NCBI GenBank assembly: GCA_000828835.1
Contig: AP014633.1
Coordinates: forward strand, 1,178,001-1,242,000
DNA: 64,000 nucleotides
Source of the DNA: Thioploca ingrica
Lineage (GTDB): Bacteria > Pseudomonadota > Gammaproteobacteria > Beggiatoales > Beggiatoaceae
Direction: 5' to 3'
Made by a program: the position numbers and the translations under genes. The notes below the pieces were generated by a model. That model was not told the origin of the DNA and did not search any database. It saw only the letters and a list, made by a program, of their open reading frames with translations. Positions 37,000 to 47,025 of this stretch are shown here, piece by piece (positions within the stretch are counted from its first letter, which is position 1; each line of letters begins with the position of its first letter).

Positions 37000-37277
37000 A
37001 GTTGTTAGAGGGGTGGAAGGGTGTATCATTAAATTTTTGTGGAATGTGGTGCCGCATTCGCGGTGCGCATGTGACAAAACGATGTGATAACTTACAACAT
37101 GAGTCTATTCAAAATGAGAATTGCTGACCTCGTGTAATAAAAGTTGTTTTTTTAACAGTTTTAGACTAATATTTTAAAATACGGGCAAGCGGTGATGAAA
37201 GTTTTCTTTCCAAGAAGTGAATGGGTGTTAATTCATTAACTTGCATGCACTTTACCAGCTAAAAGAGTATCAAGACC
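37000..37277. other. Gap between tssM and tssB, likely second promoter region
   Basis: A small GC hairpin (GTGCCGCATTCGCGGTGCGC, about 37050) lies after tssM, and AT-rich sequence follows. The gap is the second longest in the T6SS run, so tssB may have its own promoter. I cannot name a specific motif. Confidence 0.3.
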
Positions 37278-37835
37278 ATGGCTAAAAAAGAGAGTACCCA
37301 AAGTAAACTAAGTCGTGTTCGCCCACCGAGGGTTCAAATTACTTATGATGTAGAAACCGGCGGTGCGATTGAAAAGAAGGAATTACCTTTTGTCTTGGGC
37401 GTTATCAGTGATTTATCTGGTAAACCTGAAAAACCCTTACCTCCCCTTAAAAAGCGTAAATTCGTTGACATTGACCGCGATAATTTCAATGATGTCCTCA
37501 AATCCGCTAAACCACGTTTAGCCTATCGTGTTGATAATAAATTGGCTAATGATGATAGTCAGTTAAATGTGGAACTCAAATTTGAGCATATGGATGATTT
37601 TCATCCGGGAAGAGTTATTCAACAGGTCGAACCATTACGTAAACTTTACCAAGCGCGGCAAAAATTAACCGATTTGTTGACTAAATTGGATGGAAACGAT
37701 GAGCTAGAGCGGCTATTGCAGGAGGTAGTCAATAATACCGAGGAATTACAACAAATTAAAGACTCCGCTAACAAAGAACCTTCACTTCAATCTCAAGATG
37801 AAAATCCCTCTCAGCCAATTTCAGGAGAGGAATGA
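37278..37835 (+). CDS. tssB: T6SS contractile sheath small subunit TssB
   Basis: The 185-residue protein matches TssB/VipA: RVRPPRVQITYDVETGGAIEKKELPFVLGVISDLSG, KFVDIDRDNFNDVLKSAKPRL and the FEHMDDFHPGRVIQQVEPLRKL segment. Its C-terminal tail is Gln/Ser/Glu-rich. TssB with TssC forms the cog-wheel sheath that contracts to fire the Hcp/VgrG arrow. tssC follows after 50 bp. Confidence 0.97.
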   Translation: MAKKESTQSKLSRVRPPRVQITYDVETGGAIEKKELPFVLGVISDLSGKPEKPLPPLKKRKFVDIDRDNFNDVLKSAKPRLAYRVDNKLANDDSQLNVELKFEHMDDFHPGRVIQQVEPLRKLYQARQKLTDLLTKLDGNDELERLLQEVVNNTEELQQIKDSANKEPSLQSQDENPSQPISGEE

Positions 37836-37885
37836 TTAATCGATTTTAGTAATTAACTTGTTAAATTAGCTAAAGAAGATTAAAA

Positions 37886-39370
37886 ATGGCTGCAGCAGAA
37901 AAATTAGTCGAATCGGAAGCAAGGCCGGTTGTTGAAGAAATCAGCCTATTGGACAAAATTGTTCAAGAAGGCAAGATGGCACGTGATGAAAGCCAAAAAG
38001 AACGTGCTAAAGACATGGTAGCAGAACTGGCTGAACAGGTCTTAGAAGGCCATATGACCGTCAGTACTGATACGGTAGCCATGATTAATAACCGGATTGC
38101 GCAAATTGATGAATTGTTGAGTTCACAACTTAATGAAATTATTCATGCCCCCGAATTTCAAAAACTGGAAGCCTCATGGCGAGGTTTAGAGTATCTCGTT
38201 AAAAATACAGAAACTAGTACGTCGTTAAAGCTCCGTTTATTAAATGCCAGCCGTCAAGAGTTACAGAAAGATTTAGAAAAAGCGGTTGAATTTGATCAAA
38301 GTGTTCTGTTCAAAAAAATCTATGAAGAAGAATATGGCGTCTTTGGTGGACATCCTTTTAGTGCGCTGATAGGCGATTTTGAATTTGGACGTCATCCCCA
38401 AGATATTGCTTTCCTAGAGAAAATGTCCAATGTTGCTGCTGCTGCTCACGCTCCTTTTATTGCCGCAGCGAGTCCCAGATTATTTGATATGGATAGTTTT
38501 ACTGAATTATCTAATCCTCGCGATCTCGCTAAGATATTTGAGAGTACTGAACTTATTAAATGGCGTTCCTTCCGTGAAACCGAAGATTCGCGTTATGTGG
38601 CGCTAGCGCTACCTCACATTTTACTTCGTTACCCCTATGGACCTGATACAGTTCCAGTAGAAGAATTTGTTTTCCAAGAAGATGTTGATGGTAGAGACCA
38701 TGATAAATATTTATGGGGTAATGCCGCTTATGCTCTGGCACAACGATTAACTACCGCTTTTTCACTGTATAATTGGTGCAGTGCCATTCGAGGCGTAGAA
38801 GGTGGTGGTTTAGTAGAAGGATTACCGACTCATACCTTTAAGACTGATGAAGGTGATATTGCCCTAAAATGTCCTACTGAAGTTGTTATTACGGATAGAC
38901 GAGAAAAAGAATTAGATGAATTAGGTTTTATTTCGTTATTGCATTGCAAAGGCACTGATTATGCTGCCTTTTTTGGTGGACATACGGTTAATAAACCGAA
39001 AGTGTTTGATACCGATGCTGCTACAGCGAATGCTCAATTATCAGCGATGTTACCCTATATTTTGGCTGCATCGCGGTTTGCGCACTATATTAAAGTGATT
39101 ATGCGCGATAAGATTGGCAGTTTCGCTTCCAAACAAGAAATAGAAGCTTATTTAAATCGTTGGATTAAGCAATACACGATGGGTAGAGATGATGCCGGTT
39201 TTGAACTCAAAGCTAAATACCCATTGCGAGAAGCCAGAGTGGATGTGAAAGAAATTCCAGGCAAACCCGGTTACTATACGTCAGTGGTATTTTTACGTCC
39301 CCATTTTCAATTGGAAGGTTTAACCACTTCAATTCGTTTAGTAGCTGAATTGCCACCTCCGGTGGCTTAA
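37886..39370 (+). CDS. tssC: T6SS contractile sheath large subunit TssC
   Basis: This 494-residue protein has the VipB/TssC signatures: LSSQLNEIIHAPEFQKLEASWRGLEYLV, FGGHPFSALIGDFEFGRHPQDIAFLEKMSNVAAAAHAPFIAAASP, FMPYILAASRFAHYIKVIMRDKIGSF (here LPYILAASRF...), and a C-terminal FLRPHFQLEGLTTSIRLVAELP. The length is normal. A weak inverted pair AGCTCTT/AAGAGCT after the stop might be a terminator or an mRNA processing hairpin before hcp. Confidence 0.97.
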   Translation: MAAAEKLVESEARPVVEEISLLDKIVQEGKMARDESQKERAKDMVAELAEQVLEGHMTVSTDTVAMINNRIAQIDELLSSQLNEIIHAPEFQKLEASWRGLEYLVKNTETSTSLKLRLLNASRQELQKDLEKAVEFDQSVLFKKIYEEEYGVFGGHPFSALIGDFEFGRHPQDIAFLEKMSNVAAAAHAPFIAAASPRLFDMDSFTELSNPRDLAKIFESTELIKWRSFRETEDSRYVALALPHILLRYPYGPDTVPVEEFVFQEDVDGRDHDKYLWGNAAYALAQRLTTAFSLYNWCSAIRGVEGGGLVEGLPTHTFKTDEGDIALKCPTEVVITDRREKELDELGFISLLHCKGTDYAAFFGGHTVNKPKVFDTDAATANAQLSAMLPYILAASRFAHYIKVIMRDKIGSFASKQEIEAYLNRWIKQYTMGRDDAGFELKAKYPLREARVDVKEIPGKPGYYTSVVFLRPHFQLEGLTTSIRLVAELPPPVA

Positions 39371-39381
39371 TTGAATTCAAG

Positions 39382-39406
39382 AGCTCTTTTTTTGTTAGGA
39401 AGAGCT
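39382..39406 (+). terminator. Possible hairpin after tssC
   Basis: AGCTCTT and AAGAGCT can pair across an 11-nt loop that itself contains a T run. The T run is inside the loop rather than after it, so termination is doubtful; it may instead stabilise the hcp message. Confidence 0.25.
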
Positions 39407-39564
39407 ACTTGTAACTAGGTGGTGCGCCTACACCGCTGAAAGTTTACCGTTTTAACAGTAACTGATAAGAAATGTTAAACACCTTTTAATCATGAAAGGT
39501 AACAAACAAAGGCGCGTACTTATATTGCAATTAACCTAACTTAATTAGATGGAGGTAATTTACC

Positions 39565-40083
39565 ATGGCATTAAATGCTTATCTTACTATAGAAGGTGAA
39601 ATCAGTGGTGTATGGAAAGGCTCCTGCACCGCAAAAGGACATGAGGATAAGATGGAAATCGTGAGTTGGAATCATGGCTTTACTCAACCGATAACAGGTG
39701 CAGCAGAAAGTGCGTTTGGTGGTAGTGCTACTTCACGTGCTACTCACGCAGATATTACGGTGGTGAAGTATTATGATAACGCTTCTGATGAAATCTTAAA
39801 AGCTTGCTGGACCGGTGAACAACTTAAAAAATGTCAGCTGCAAATATTTCGTTCCAGTGGTGATCCCAACACCGGTGCTTCTACCAACTACCTCACGATC
39901 GATCTAGAAAAAGCCTATGTGGCTAGCTACGATATTGGTTCTAGTGGAGAAGATCTACCCACTGAGACCATTCGGTTAGCTTACAAGAAAGTGACTTATA
40001 CCTTTACACCAACTGATGCAACCGGTAAAGCCGGTGATCAAGTACCGATTAGTTGTGATTTAGCAACTAACACGATTGCCTAA
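39565..40083 (+). CDS. hcp: T6SS tube protein Hcp (TssD)
   Basis: The 172-residue protein starts MALNAYLTIEGEISGVWKGS and has the Hcp features KMEIVSWNHGFTQP, a THADITVVKYYDNASDEILKACWTGEQL segment and IRLAYKKVTYTFTP. Hexameric rings of Hcp stack into the inner tube. The ribosome site GGAGGT, eight bases before the ATG, is the strongest in the operon, and 194 bp separate it from tssC, fitting the high expression usual for hcp. Confidence 0.96.
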   Translation: MALNAYLTIEGEISGVWKGSCTAKGHEDKMEIVSWNHGFTQPITGAAESAFGGSATSRATHADITVVKYYDNASDEILKACWTGEQLKKCQLQIFRSSGDPNTGASTNYLTIDLEKAYVASYDIGSSGEDLPTETIRLAYKKVTYTFTPTDATGKAGDQVPISCDLATNTIA

Positions 40084-40143
40084 CTAAAAAAATCAATAAC
40101 CAACTGCGCTAACATATAAAAAATAGTTGAAGGGTAATAGTTA

Positions 40144-40635
40144 GTGGGAAGAATAGCCACTCACGCCCGTGCCTCACTGCTTGACCGCCTTATTGATTTA
40201 GAACCTGAATCGCAACAGGAAGCGCAACCACTCAGAGCGCTTCCTCTTAGGGAATGGCGGCAAGCATTTTTTCGTGATTTAGAATGGTTATTAAATACTT
40301 ATTGTCCGCTTACCGAAGCCAAGTTAGCTGATCGTCAACAACTCACGGTGCTTGAATACGGCTTAATGGACTTTGCCACTTTTTTTACGCATAATCCCAG
40401 TGATTATGCGCGGTTAGTGGAAGCCATAGAAAAAACTTTAGCGATTTATGAACCACGATTAAAAGACGTCAAAATAATTATTGAACCACCAGATGAGGGG
40501 CATATCCATAATGAATTACAAGTAGGACTCGATGCCCGACTTGATGCGACCCTGTTAATGGATAAAGTGGAGGAGCCCATTTCCTTTTTTATTAGAGGAG
40601 GCCAAGTTGGAGAACTAAAAATTGTCAGCGAATAA
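40144..40635 (+). CDS. tssE: T6SS baseplate protein TssE
   Basis: A GTG-started gene of 163 residues with the gp25-like TssE pattern: SLLDRLIDLEPE at the start, REWRQAFFRDLEWLLNTYCPLTE, VLEYGLMDFATFF and KTLAIYEPRLKDVKIIIEPP. It is part of the baseplate and initiates sheath polymerisation. It lies 60 bp after hcp and its end overlaps tssF by 14 bases. Confidence 0.93.
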   Translation: MGRIATHARASLLDRLIDLEPESQQEAQPLRALPLREWRQAFFRDLEWLLNTYCPLTEAKLADRQQLTVLEYGLMDFATFFTHNPSDYARLVEAIEKTLAIYEPRLKDVKIIIEPPDEGHIHNELQVGLDARLDATLLMDKVEEPISFFIRGGQVGELKIVSE

Positions 40636-42481
40636 GCAAGAAATTTTATTACATCATTATATCCAAGAATTAACCTATTTGCGGAAAATGGGGGCGATAT
40701 TTGCGGCTCAGTACCCTAAGATCGCCGCTCGCTTAGAACTGGATAAAGATGAATGTGCCGATCCACATATAGAACGTTTAATTGAATCAGTGGCTTTTTT
40801 AACCGGACGCATTCAATATCATATTGATAGTGAATTTCCCATCTTTACCACCGCACTACTGGATATCCTCTACCCCCAATATTTACAACCGATTCCTTCA
40901 CTAACGATTGCTGAATTTGAGATTGACTCAACTCAAGGTCAAATTAACGATGGTTATTTAATTCCGAAACATACCAAGCTAGCCACTTTAGAGACCACCA
41001 AAGGTCTGCTTGGTCAATTTCGTACTTGTTATCCTTTAACTTTATGGCCTCTAGAAGTCAGTGAAGCACAATTTGAATCCACTGATAAATATTATTTTTT
41101 AGATACCAGAACCGATGTCGTCGGGGTATTACGATTACAATTGACCTGTCAATCAACAGTCACCCTACCAGACCTGACTAAGCTCAAGCAATTGTGTATT
41201 CATTTAAATCAACCGTGGTTACAAGCCGGCCCTTTGTATGAATTGTTATTTGGCGAAGTGATAGAGATCGTGTTATTGTCCAATGAGCACCGCCTCACTT
41301 TATCTACCGAAGCGATTAGACCGATTGGATTTGAGGAGAATGAGAGCATTTTACCTTATCCCCAACATGCTCATCCTGCTTATGCCTTGCTACAAGAATA
41401 TTTTGTTTTTCCTGACAAATTTTTATTTGTTGAACTGTCGCAGTTAGAACAATTATTTGAGCGAGATTCAACTGGTCAGTTTCAATATTTACAAAAAGAA
41501 CAATCCACTGTTGATATTTTATTTTTACTCAAAAACACTCCCCCTCCTACTTTAGTGGTCGATAAAAACGCCTTTAAATTAGGTTGTGTTCCCATTGTCA
41601 ACTTATTTACCAAATATTCCGAACCACTGCGCTTAGATCATCGGCAATTAGAGTATCGATTAGCGGGCGATCTGTATCGGGAGCGATATACCGAAATTCA
41701 TTCCGTTCTTAAAGTATTTGCTTCTAACCAAGACGAAACCGAAGTAGTCGAATTACAACCCTATTTCTCTTTTCGCCATCATACGCAAAAAAATCGGCCC
41801 CGCGGATTTTGGTTTACCCGCCGAATACCGACTCAGCGAGCTGACTTGACTGGTACTGATATCCTGTTAAGTTTTCTCGATTTGGATTTTACTCCCGAAC
41901 TACCTTCTTATCCAACGACCTTTGCACAGTTACTTTGCACTAATCGAGAATTGTCTAAACATATCCAGCCAGGTACCCTATTACAGTTAGATGATTCGGC
42001 ACCGATAAAAGGGATTTATACTTTAAAACATCCCACTGTCCAAATCTCACCGCCTTTAGAAGGTGCTACCATTTGGCGGATTATTTCTCACCTGTCCTTG
42101 AACCATTTATCGTTTACTGAACCCACTCACGGATTAACCGCTTTACAAGAAATTTTACGTCTCTATAATTTCACCCAGGATAAAGCCGTTGAAAAACGGA
42201 TTATCGGAATTCGTAATCTGAAAACTGTGCGCAAAATGGGACGATTAGGCTCAGATGCTTGGCGTGGTTTTATCCGCGGTTTTGAAGTAACGCTGGAAGT
42301 CGATAAAGAGGCTTATCGAGGCAATAGTGCTTTGGTATTGGCTAGCGTATTAGAACGCTTTTTTGCGCTTTATGTTTCTGCCAATTCCTTTACTCAGTTA
42401 GTTTTAAAAGAAGTCAACTCCGCACCAGAGGACGTATGGAAAAAATGGCCCCCTCGTCCAGGCAAACAACTCCATCTGTAG
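40622..42481 (+). CDS. tssF: T6SS baseplate protein TssF
   Basis: The 619-residue protein starts at TTG 40622 inside the tssE end. The N-terminus LLHHYIQELTYLRKMGAIFAAQYPKIAARL is the family start, so a later ATG would cut conserved residues. Further motifs are DPHIERLIESVAFLTGRIQYHID, FPIFTTALLDILYPQYLQPIPS and FTKYSEPLRLDH. The C-terminus has RKMGRLGSDAWRGFIRGFEVTLEVD. TssF with TssG and TssE makes the baseplate wedge. The rare TTG start plus overlap implies translational coupling to tssE. Confidence 0.95.
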   Translation: MSANKQEILLHHYIQELTYLRKMGAIFAAQYPKIAARLELDKDECADPHIERLIESVAFLTGRIQYHIDSEFPIFTTALLDILYPQYLQPIPSLTIAEFEIDSTQGQINDGYLIPKHTKLATLETTKGLLGQFRTCYPLTLWPLEVSEAQFESTDKYYFLDTRTDVVGVLRLQLTCQSTVTLPDLTKLKQLCIHLNQPWLQAGPLYELLFGEVIEIVLLSNEHRLTLSTEAIRPIGFEENESILPYPQHAHPAYALLQEYFVFPDKFLFVELSQLEQLFERDSTGQFQYLQKEQSTVDILFLLKNTPPPTLVVDKNAFKLGCVPIVNLFTKYSEPLRLDHRQLEYRLAGDLYRERYTEIHSVLKVFASNQDETEVVELQPYFSFRHHTQKNRPRGFWFTRRIPTQRADLTGTDILLSFLDLDFTPELPSYPTTFAQLLCTNRELSKHIQPGTLLQLDDSAPIKGIYTLKHPTVQISPPLEGATIWRIISHLSLNHLSFTEPTHGLTALQEILRLYNFTQDKAVEKRIIGIRNLKTVRKMGRLGSDAWRGFIRGFEVTLEVDKEAYRGNSALVLASVLERFFALYVSANSFTQLVLKEVNSAPEDVWKKWPPRPGKQLHL

Positions 42482-43587
42482 AAGAACAACTCTTTACCGA
42501 AAGTTACCGATTTGAATTTTACCAAGCGGTACAACTGCTGGAAAAACTAGCAGATAATGCTCGAAAACGCTTAGCAATTCCCATTGAAATTCGCTTTGCC
42601 TCAACTGTCAGTGCCGCTTTTCCGGCAAGTGATATTGAGCAAATTCGCTTAATGGCGGCCGTCGTTTTCCAAGTTAATGGTCGCCAACAAACTAAAATGA
42701 TTGATTTTAGAGATATTACGGGTAAACGTTACCCTACACTGAGTCAGTTAGACCCCATAACCGAGGTTAATATCAACGGACAACTGGGTCGGCTGCAGCG
42801 TATTATTATCCTCATGCAAGTTAATTTCATGGGTTTGGCCGGTGCGCATGGTCCATTGCCCATGCCGTATACCGAACTCATTATTGAACGCGTGTGGAAA
42901 AGGGATACTACCTTACGTGACTTTCTCGATCTCTTTAACCATCACCTCATTTCATTGTTATATCGTGGTCGTAAGAGTCAACGGATTGGTTTAGAAGCCA
43001 ATTTACCTTGGCAAAGTCAGTTCGCACAGCACTTATTTGCTTTGATTGGCTTAGGGACACCCGAATTGCGGGAACGAATGGCGATTGATGATAACGCCTT
43101 ATTATTTTATGGCGGTTTACTAACGCATCAATCTCGTTCGCTGAGTACTTTGGAACATTTACTGACCGATTTCTTTCAAGTTAAAGTCACTAGTCAACCG
43201 TGGATAGGACGCTGGCAATATTTATCAACAGAAAGTCATACTCGCCTTGGCATTAACCAGCCCAATCAGGAACTAGGTCGCACTACCGTCTTGGGAACCC
43301 GAATCTGGGATCAAGATGGCAAATTTGCGCTGTCAGTAGGACCACTGAATTTAGAACAATTTCTCGATTTTTTACCCACCGGTGCCGGTTACACCCGTCT
43401 CTGTGAATTAACTCGCTTTTTTGTCAAAGATGAATTAGATTTTGAAATTAATCTTATCCTTAAAGCCGACGAAGTTCCTGAAAGCCGTTTAGGTCAACAA
43501 ACCCAATTAGGCTGGACTTCTTGGCTGAAAACTCAACCCGGACAGCAGCACAAAATTGTCAAGCTAACCCTGCCGTTACCGGGATAA
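42436..43587 (+). CDS. tssG: T6SS baseplate protein TssG
   Basis: This 383-residue TssG/VasB-type protein overlaps tssF by 46 bases. Signatures are SYRFEFYQAVQLLEKL, IEIRFASTVSAAFPASDIEQI, the QVNFMGLAGAHGPLPMPYTELI segment, DFLDLFNHHLISLLYRG and LGTRIWDQDGKFALSVGPL. It is a wedge subunit. It is the last of the tightly packed genes; a 434-bp spacer follows before clpV. Confidence 0.95.
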   Translation: MEKMAPSSRQTTPSVEEQLFTESYRFEFYQAVQLLEKLADNARKRLAIPIEIRFASTVSAAFPASDIEQIRLMAAVVFQVNGRQQTKMIDFRDITGKRYPTLSQLDPITEVNINGQLGRLQRIIILMQVNFMGLAGAHGPLPMPYTELIIERVWKRDTTLRDFLDLFNHHLISLLYRGRKSQRIGLEANLPWQSQFAQHLFALIGLGTPELRERMAIDDNALLFYGGLLTHQSRSLSTLEHLLTDFFQVKVTSQPWIGRWQYLSTESHTRLGINQPNQELGRTTVLGTRIWDQDGKFALSVGPLNLEQFLDFLPTGAGYTRLCELTRFFVKDELDFEINLILKADEVPESRLGQQTQLGWTSWLKTQPGQQHKIVKLTLPLPG

Positions 43588-44021
43588 TATTTTTAATAGA
43601 ACATTAATAAGATAATTTATCATAATGTCAATTCAAACCAGATTATGGAGAAGAATTTGCGGTTTTTATCTACATTCATCTAATCACAACTGAGATGATT
43701 TCATTTTTAAGTGAGGAATAGGCGGTTTTTATACGCAATTACCTAATAAAAACTAAGCCATTAGTCTATTTAAGTGAGATTAAAGCGGTTTTTACCGGCA
43801 ATAACCAATTAAAAACTGAGATTTTTGTCACTTTAAAGCTGGTGAATTCAGTTTTTTACCGCAATATCCCAACCATTCATCTTAGAAAATAATTTCCAAA
43901 CTACATTATCATAATTAGTTTTCTTTAAATTACAATAGAATTACTACAATCATTAAAAATTATCACACCTAAACCAAAAAAAATATAAAAAAAGACCAAA
44001 ATTACCTTGAGAATTTAACTT
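43588..44021. other. AT-rich leader region ahead of clpV with tandem repeats
   Basis: No open frame of interest is present. The main content is the 63-bp tandem repeat at 43659-43892. AT-rich sequence follows directly up to the clpV start, with no strong ribosome site visible (ACCTTGAGAATTTAACTT before the ATG). Confidence 0.5.
43659..43892. repeat. 63-bp degenerate tandem repeat, about 3.5 units
   Basis: Units begin at 43659, 43722, 43785 and (less clear) 43851 with GCGGTTTTTA, and share a middle of CAAT.ACC.AAT.AAAACT.AG and an end near TTTAAGTGAG. The spacing is 63, 63 and 66 bp. No coding potential is apparent. It may hold operator sites or be decayed repeat DNA. Confidence 0.7.
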
Positions 44022-46751
44022 ATGACTACTGAATTAAAACCACTCATTGCGAGACTCAACTCAACTTGCCGTAAAGCTTTTGAAAAATCGGCAGAGTTAT
44101 GTGTCACTCAAACCCATTACACTATAGAAATTGAACATCTTTTCCTTAAATTAATTGAACCCACCGATAATGATGTGTTTTTTATCTTAAAACACTATGA
44201 AATTTCCATTCCGCGCTTGACTAAAGAACTGATGCGCACCATCGATCGATTTAAACGGGGTAATGAACGCACCCCAGCTATGTCTCCTTACGTGATCACT
44301 CTCCTACGCGAAGCTTGGCTTATTGCTTCATTACAATTTAATGGTCAAGCACTACGTTCTGGTGCGCTGTTATTAGCTATTATTGATCATGATGCTTTAC
44401 GAGGCAGCCTAATTGAAACCTTGCCGTCGTTATTTAAAATCCCCCGTGAATCTTTACGGCAAGATTTACCTAACTTAGTTCAATATTCAACTGAAACCGA
44501 ATCCATTACGGTAACCGTTGAATCCGGGACATCGGGTTCAACCACGGCGGTTCAAGCCGCTATGCCCGCCTTAGATCAATATACCCTCAATTTAACCGAA
44601 GCGGCTCGTGCTGGACGCCTTGATCCTATCACCGGACGAGATGCTGAAATTCGGCAGCTAATTGATATCCTAACGCGGCGGCGCCAAAACAATCCCATCC
44701 TAACCGGTCATGCTGGCGTTGGTAAAACGGCTATTGTCGAAGGTTTTGCTTTAAGAGTCGCTCAAGGAGAAGTTCCACCGATTTTACGCAATGTCTCCGT
44801 ACGGGTTTTAGATTTAGGTTTATTACAAGCCGGTGCGGGGGTGAAAGGCGAATTTGAAAATCGGTTTAAGTCCATTATTAACGAAATCAAAGCCGCTCTC
44901 AATCCCGTAGTGCTGTTCATTGACGAAGCGCATACTTTAATCGGTGCTGGCGGACAAACCGGACAGAGTGACGCTGCTAATTTATTAAAACCGGCTTTAG
45001 CGCGTGGTGAATTACGAACGATTGCCGCGACTACTTGGTCGGAATACAAAACTTATTTTGAGAAAGATAAAGCGCTCACTCGCCGCTTTCAAGTGATTAA
45101 AGTCGATGAACCGAGTGAAGATATGGCGATTACCATGTTACGCGGTATCGTACCTAATCTAGAAAAACATCATCAGGTACGGATTTTAGATGAAGCGATT
45201 CGTGATGCTGTGCGCTTATCCCACCGTTACATTTCCGACCGTTATTTACCCGATAAAGCCATCAGTGTTTTAGATACCGCCTGTGCCCGGGTAGCGATTG
45301 CCCAAAATAGTACGCCGCCAGCACTCGAAGCGACCTTACATCGTATTACCCGCCGGCAAAAAGAATCAGAGTTATTACAACGCGAACAAGACGCCGGCAA
45401 TCCACATCAACACCGTCTCCAGCATTTAACTACCGAATTAACCCAACTCGAAGAGTTAAAGAATCAATTAGACAGCCGCTGGCAAGCAGAGCGTGCCGCT
45501 GTTAAACAATTGCGTGAACTAGAAGAACGCTTAACTACTGCTGCTCAATCAACCGCTCCAAAACTAGAAGCGATCAGTACGCTCCAAACTGAATTAGCCA
45601 CGGCTAAACAACAACTCGAAACCCTCCAAACGCCGGAACCGATGATACCGATTCATGTCGATAGTCATCTAGTCACTACCGTTATCTCTGGTTGGACTGG
45701 GATTCCGCTAGGCAAAATGGTTACTAATGAAATTACCACCATTCTCAATATTGAAGCCAAAATGGCTGAACGCTTGGTAGGTCAAGACCAAGCTTTGGAA
45801 ATGGTTGCCCGCCGAATCCAAACTGCTCGCGCTAGCCTCGATGATCCTAAAAAACCGATGGGCGTATTTCTACTGGTTGGACCCAGTGGCGTGGGTAAAA
45901 CCGAAACTGCTTTAACTTTAGCTGACTTATTGTATGGTGGTGAACATCACGTCGTTACCATTAATATGTCTGAATATCAAGAAGCGCACACTATTTCAGC
46001 ATTACGCGGTTCGCCACCCGGTTATGTTGGTTATGGTAAAGGCGGCGTACTTACCGAAGCCGTACGGCGTAATCCTTACAGCGTAGTTTTACTGGATGAA
46101 ATCGAAAAGGCACATCCGGATGTGATGGAACTTTTTTATCAAGTGTTTGATAAAGGGACTTTAGAGGATGGTGAAGGTGCCATTATTGATTTTAAAAATA
46201 CCCTGATTTTACTGACTTCCAATGTGGGCACCGAAATTATCATGCGTGCTCCGAAGGAATGGGATGTGGAACAATTACAAGAAGCTTTACGCCCAGAATT
46301 ATTGCGCTACTTTCAAGCCGGTTTCTTAGGTCGCCTCATTGTTATACCTTACTATGCCCTGGGCGATGAAGAAATTTATGAGATCGTCAAGCTCAAGCTG
46401 GCCAAAGTACAGCAACGTTTTGTAGAAAACCATCATGCCAAATTCACTTACGATGACAATTTAGTCACTGCTATTGCCAACCGTTGTACTGAAGTCGACA
46501 GTGGTGCGCGCAATATCGATCATATTCTCACGGATACCATTTTACCGATATTAGCCATAGAAATTTTAAAATGGATAGCCCATGGGCAAAGTTTTACCGC
46601 CGTACATTTGGGTTGCGACGAGGAAGGCAATTTACACTATGACTTTAAAGTAGAAACGACCGAAGATGAGATAATCTCGCCAACCACTTTGCCAATCAGT
46701 CAGTGGTCGAATGATTTACCGTCGTTGTTGGAGTGGTTGAAGTCGGCGTAA
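44022..46751 (+). CDS. clpV: T6SS ATPase ClpV (TssH)
   Basis: ClpV recycles contracted TssBC sheaths. The 909-residue protein has an N-terminal Clp_N domain (KAFEKSAELCVTQTHYTIEIEHLFLKLI), first AAA+ module with Walker A GHAGVGKTA and Walker B LFIDEAHTL, a coiled middle domain (about residues 440-545) and a second module with GPSGVGKTE and VVLLDEIEKAHP. DPITGRDAEI is the standard linker start. It ends the T6SS run, 434 bp after tssG. Confidence 0.97.
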   Translation: MTTELKPLIARLNSTCRKAFEKSAELCVTQTHYTIEIEHLFLKLIEPTDNDVFFILKHYEISIPRLTKELMRTIDRFKRGNERTPAMSPYVITLLREAWLIASLQFNGQALRSGALLLAIIDHDALRGSLIETLPSLFKIPRESLRQDLPNLVQYSTETESITVTVESGTSGSTTAVQAAMPALDQYTLNLTEAARAGRLDPITGRDAEIRQLIDILTRRRQNNPILTGHAGVGKTAIVEGFALRVAQGEVPPILRNVSVRVLDLGLLQAGAGVKGEFENRFKSIINEIKAALNPVVLFIDEAHTLIGAGGQTGQSDAANLLKPALARGELRTIAATTWSEYKTYFEKDKALTRRFQVIKVDEPSEDMAITMLRGIVPNLEKHHQVRILDEAIRDAVRLSHRYISDRYLPDKAISVLDTACARVAIAQNSTPPALEATLHRITRRQKESELLQREQDAGNPHQHRLQHLTTELTQLEELKNQLDSRWQAERAAVKQLRELEERLTTAAQSTAPKLEAISTLQTELATAKQQLETLQTPEPMIPIHVDSHLVTTVISGWTGIPLGKMVTNEITTILNIEAKMAERLVGQDQALEMVARRIQTARASLDDPKKPMGVFLLVGPSGVGKTETALTLADLLYGGEHHVVTINMSEYQEAHTISALRGSPPGYVGYGKGGVLTEAVRRNPYSVVLLDEIEKAHPDVMELFYQVFDKGTLEDGEGAIIDFKNTLILLTSNVGTEIIMRAPKEWDVEQLQEALRPELLRYFQAGFLGRLIVIPYYALGDEEIYEIVKLKLAKVQQRFVENHHAKFTYDDNLVTAIANRCTEVDSGARNIDHILTDTILPILAIEILKWIAHGQSFTAVHLGCDEEGNLHYDFKVETTEDEIISPTTLPISQWSNDLPSLLEWLKSA

Positions 46752-47025
46752 TTTGTGATTACCGCTTGATGAAATTTCTTGTTCCCGCCGTCTCAGTGAG
46801 TCTGTGTTGTACGCTACGCATCGCAAAAGCGGTGCAATACAAATTCCCACGCTGGAGCGTGGGAACTAGCACGGCAGGTATTACCAAGCAAAGCTTGGTA
46901 ACGAGCTAAAAAAGTGGACACGAATCACTCAAAAACTAGGTTAACCAAAGGAGGATAGTTATATTTAGTTTTTTTAAAGGCATTTTGGAGTTAAAAACTC
47001 AAAAAAATTAGGCGGGGTACTGTTG
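46752..47025. other. Palindrome-rich intergenic region
   Basis: TTCCCACGCTGGAGCGTGGGAA at about 46841-46862 and TACCAAGCAAAGCTTGGTA at about 46884-46902 are near-perfect hairpins. GTTGTACGCTACGCATCGC, opposed to GCGGTGCAATAC, forms a looser one. They are of the interspersed-repeat type rather than terminators, as no T run follows directly, though the first could still stop clpV transcription. Confidence 0.45.

Noticed and set aside
43659..43892. CRISPR array
   Set aside because: The units are contiguous degenerate repeats without unique spacers of equal length, and no cas genes are present.
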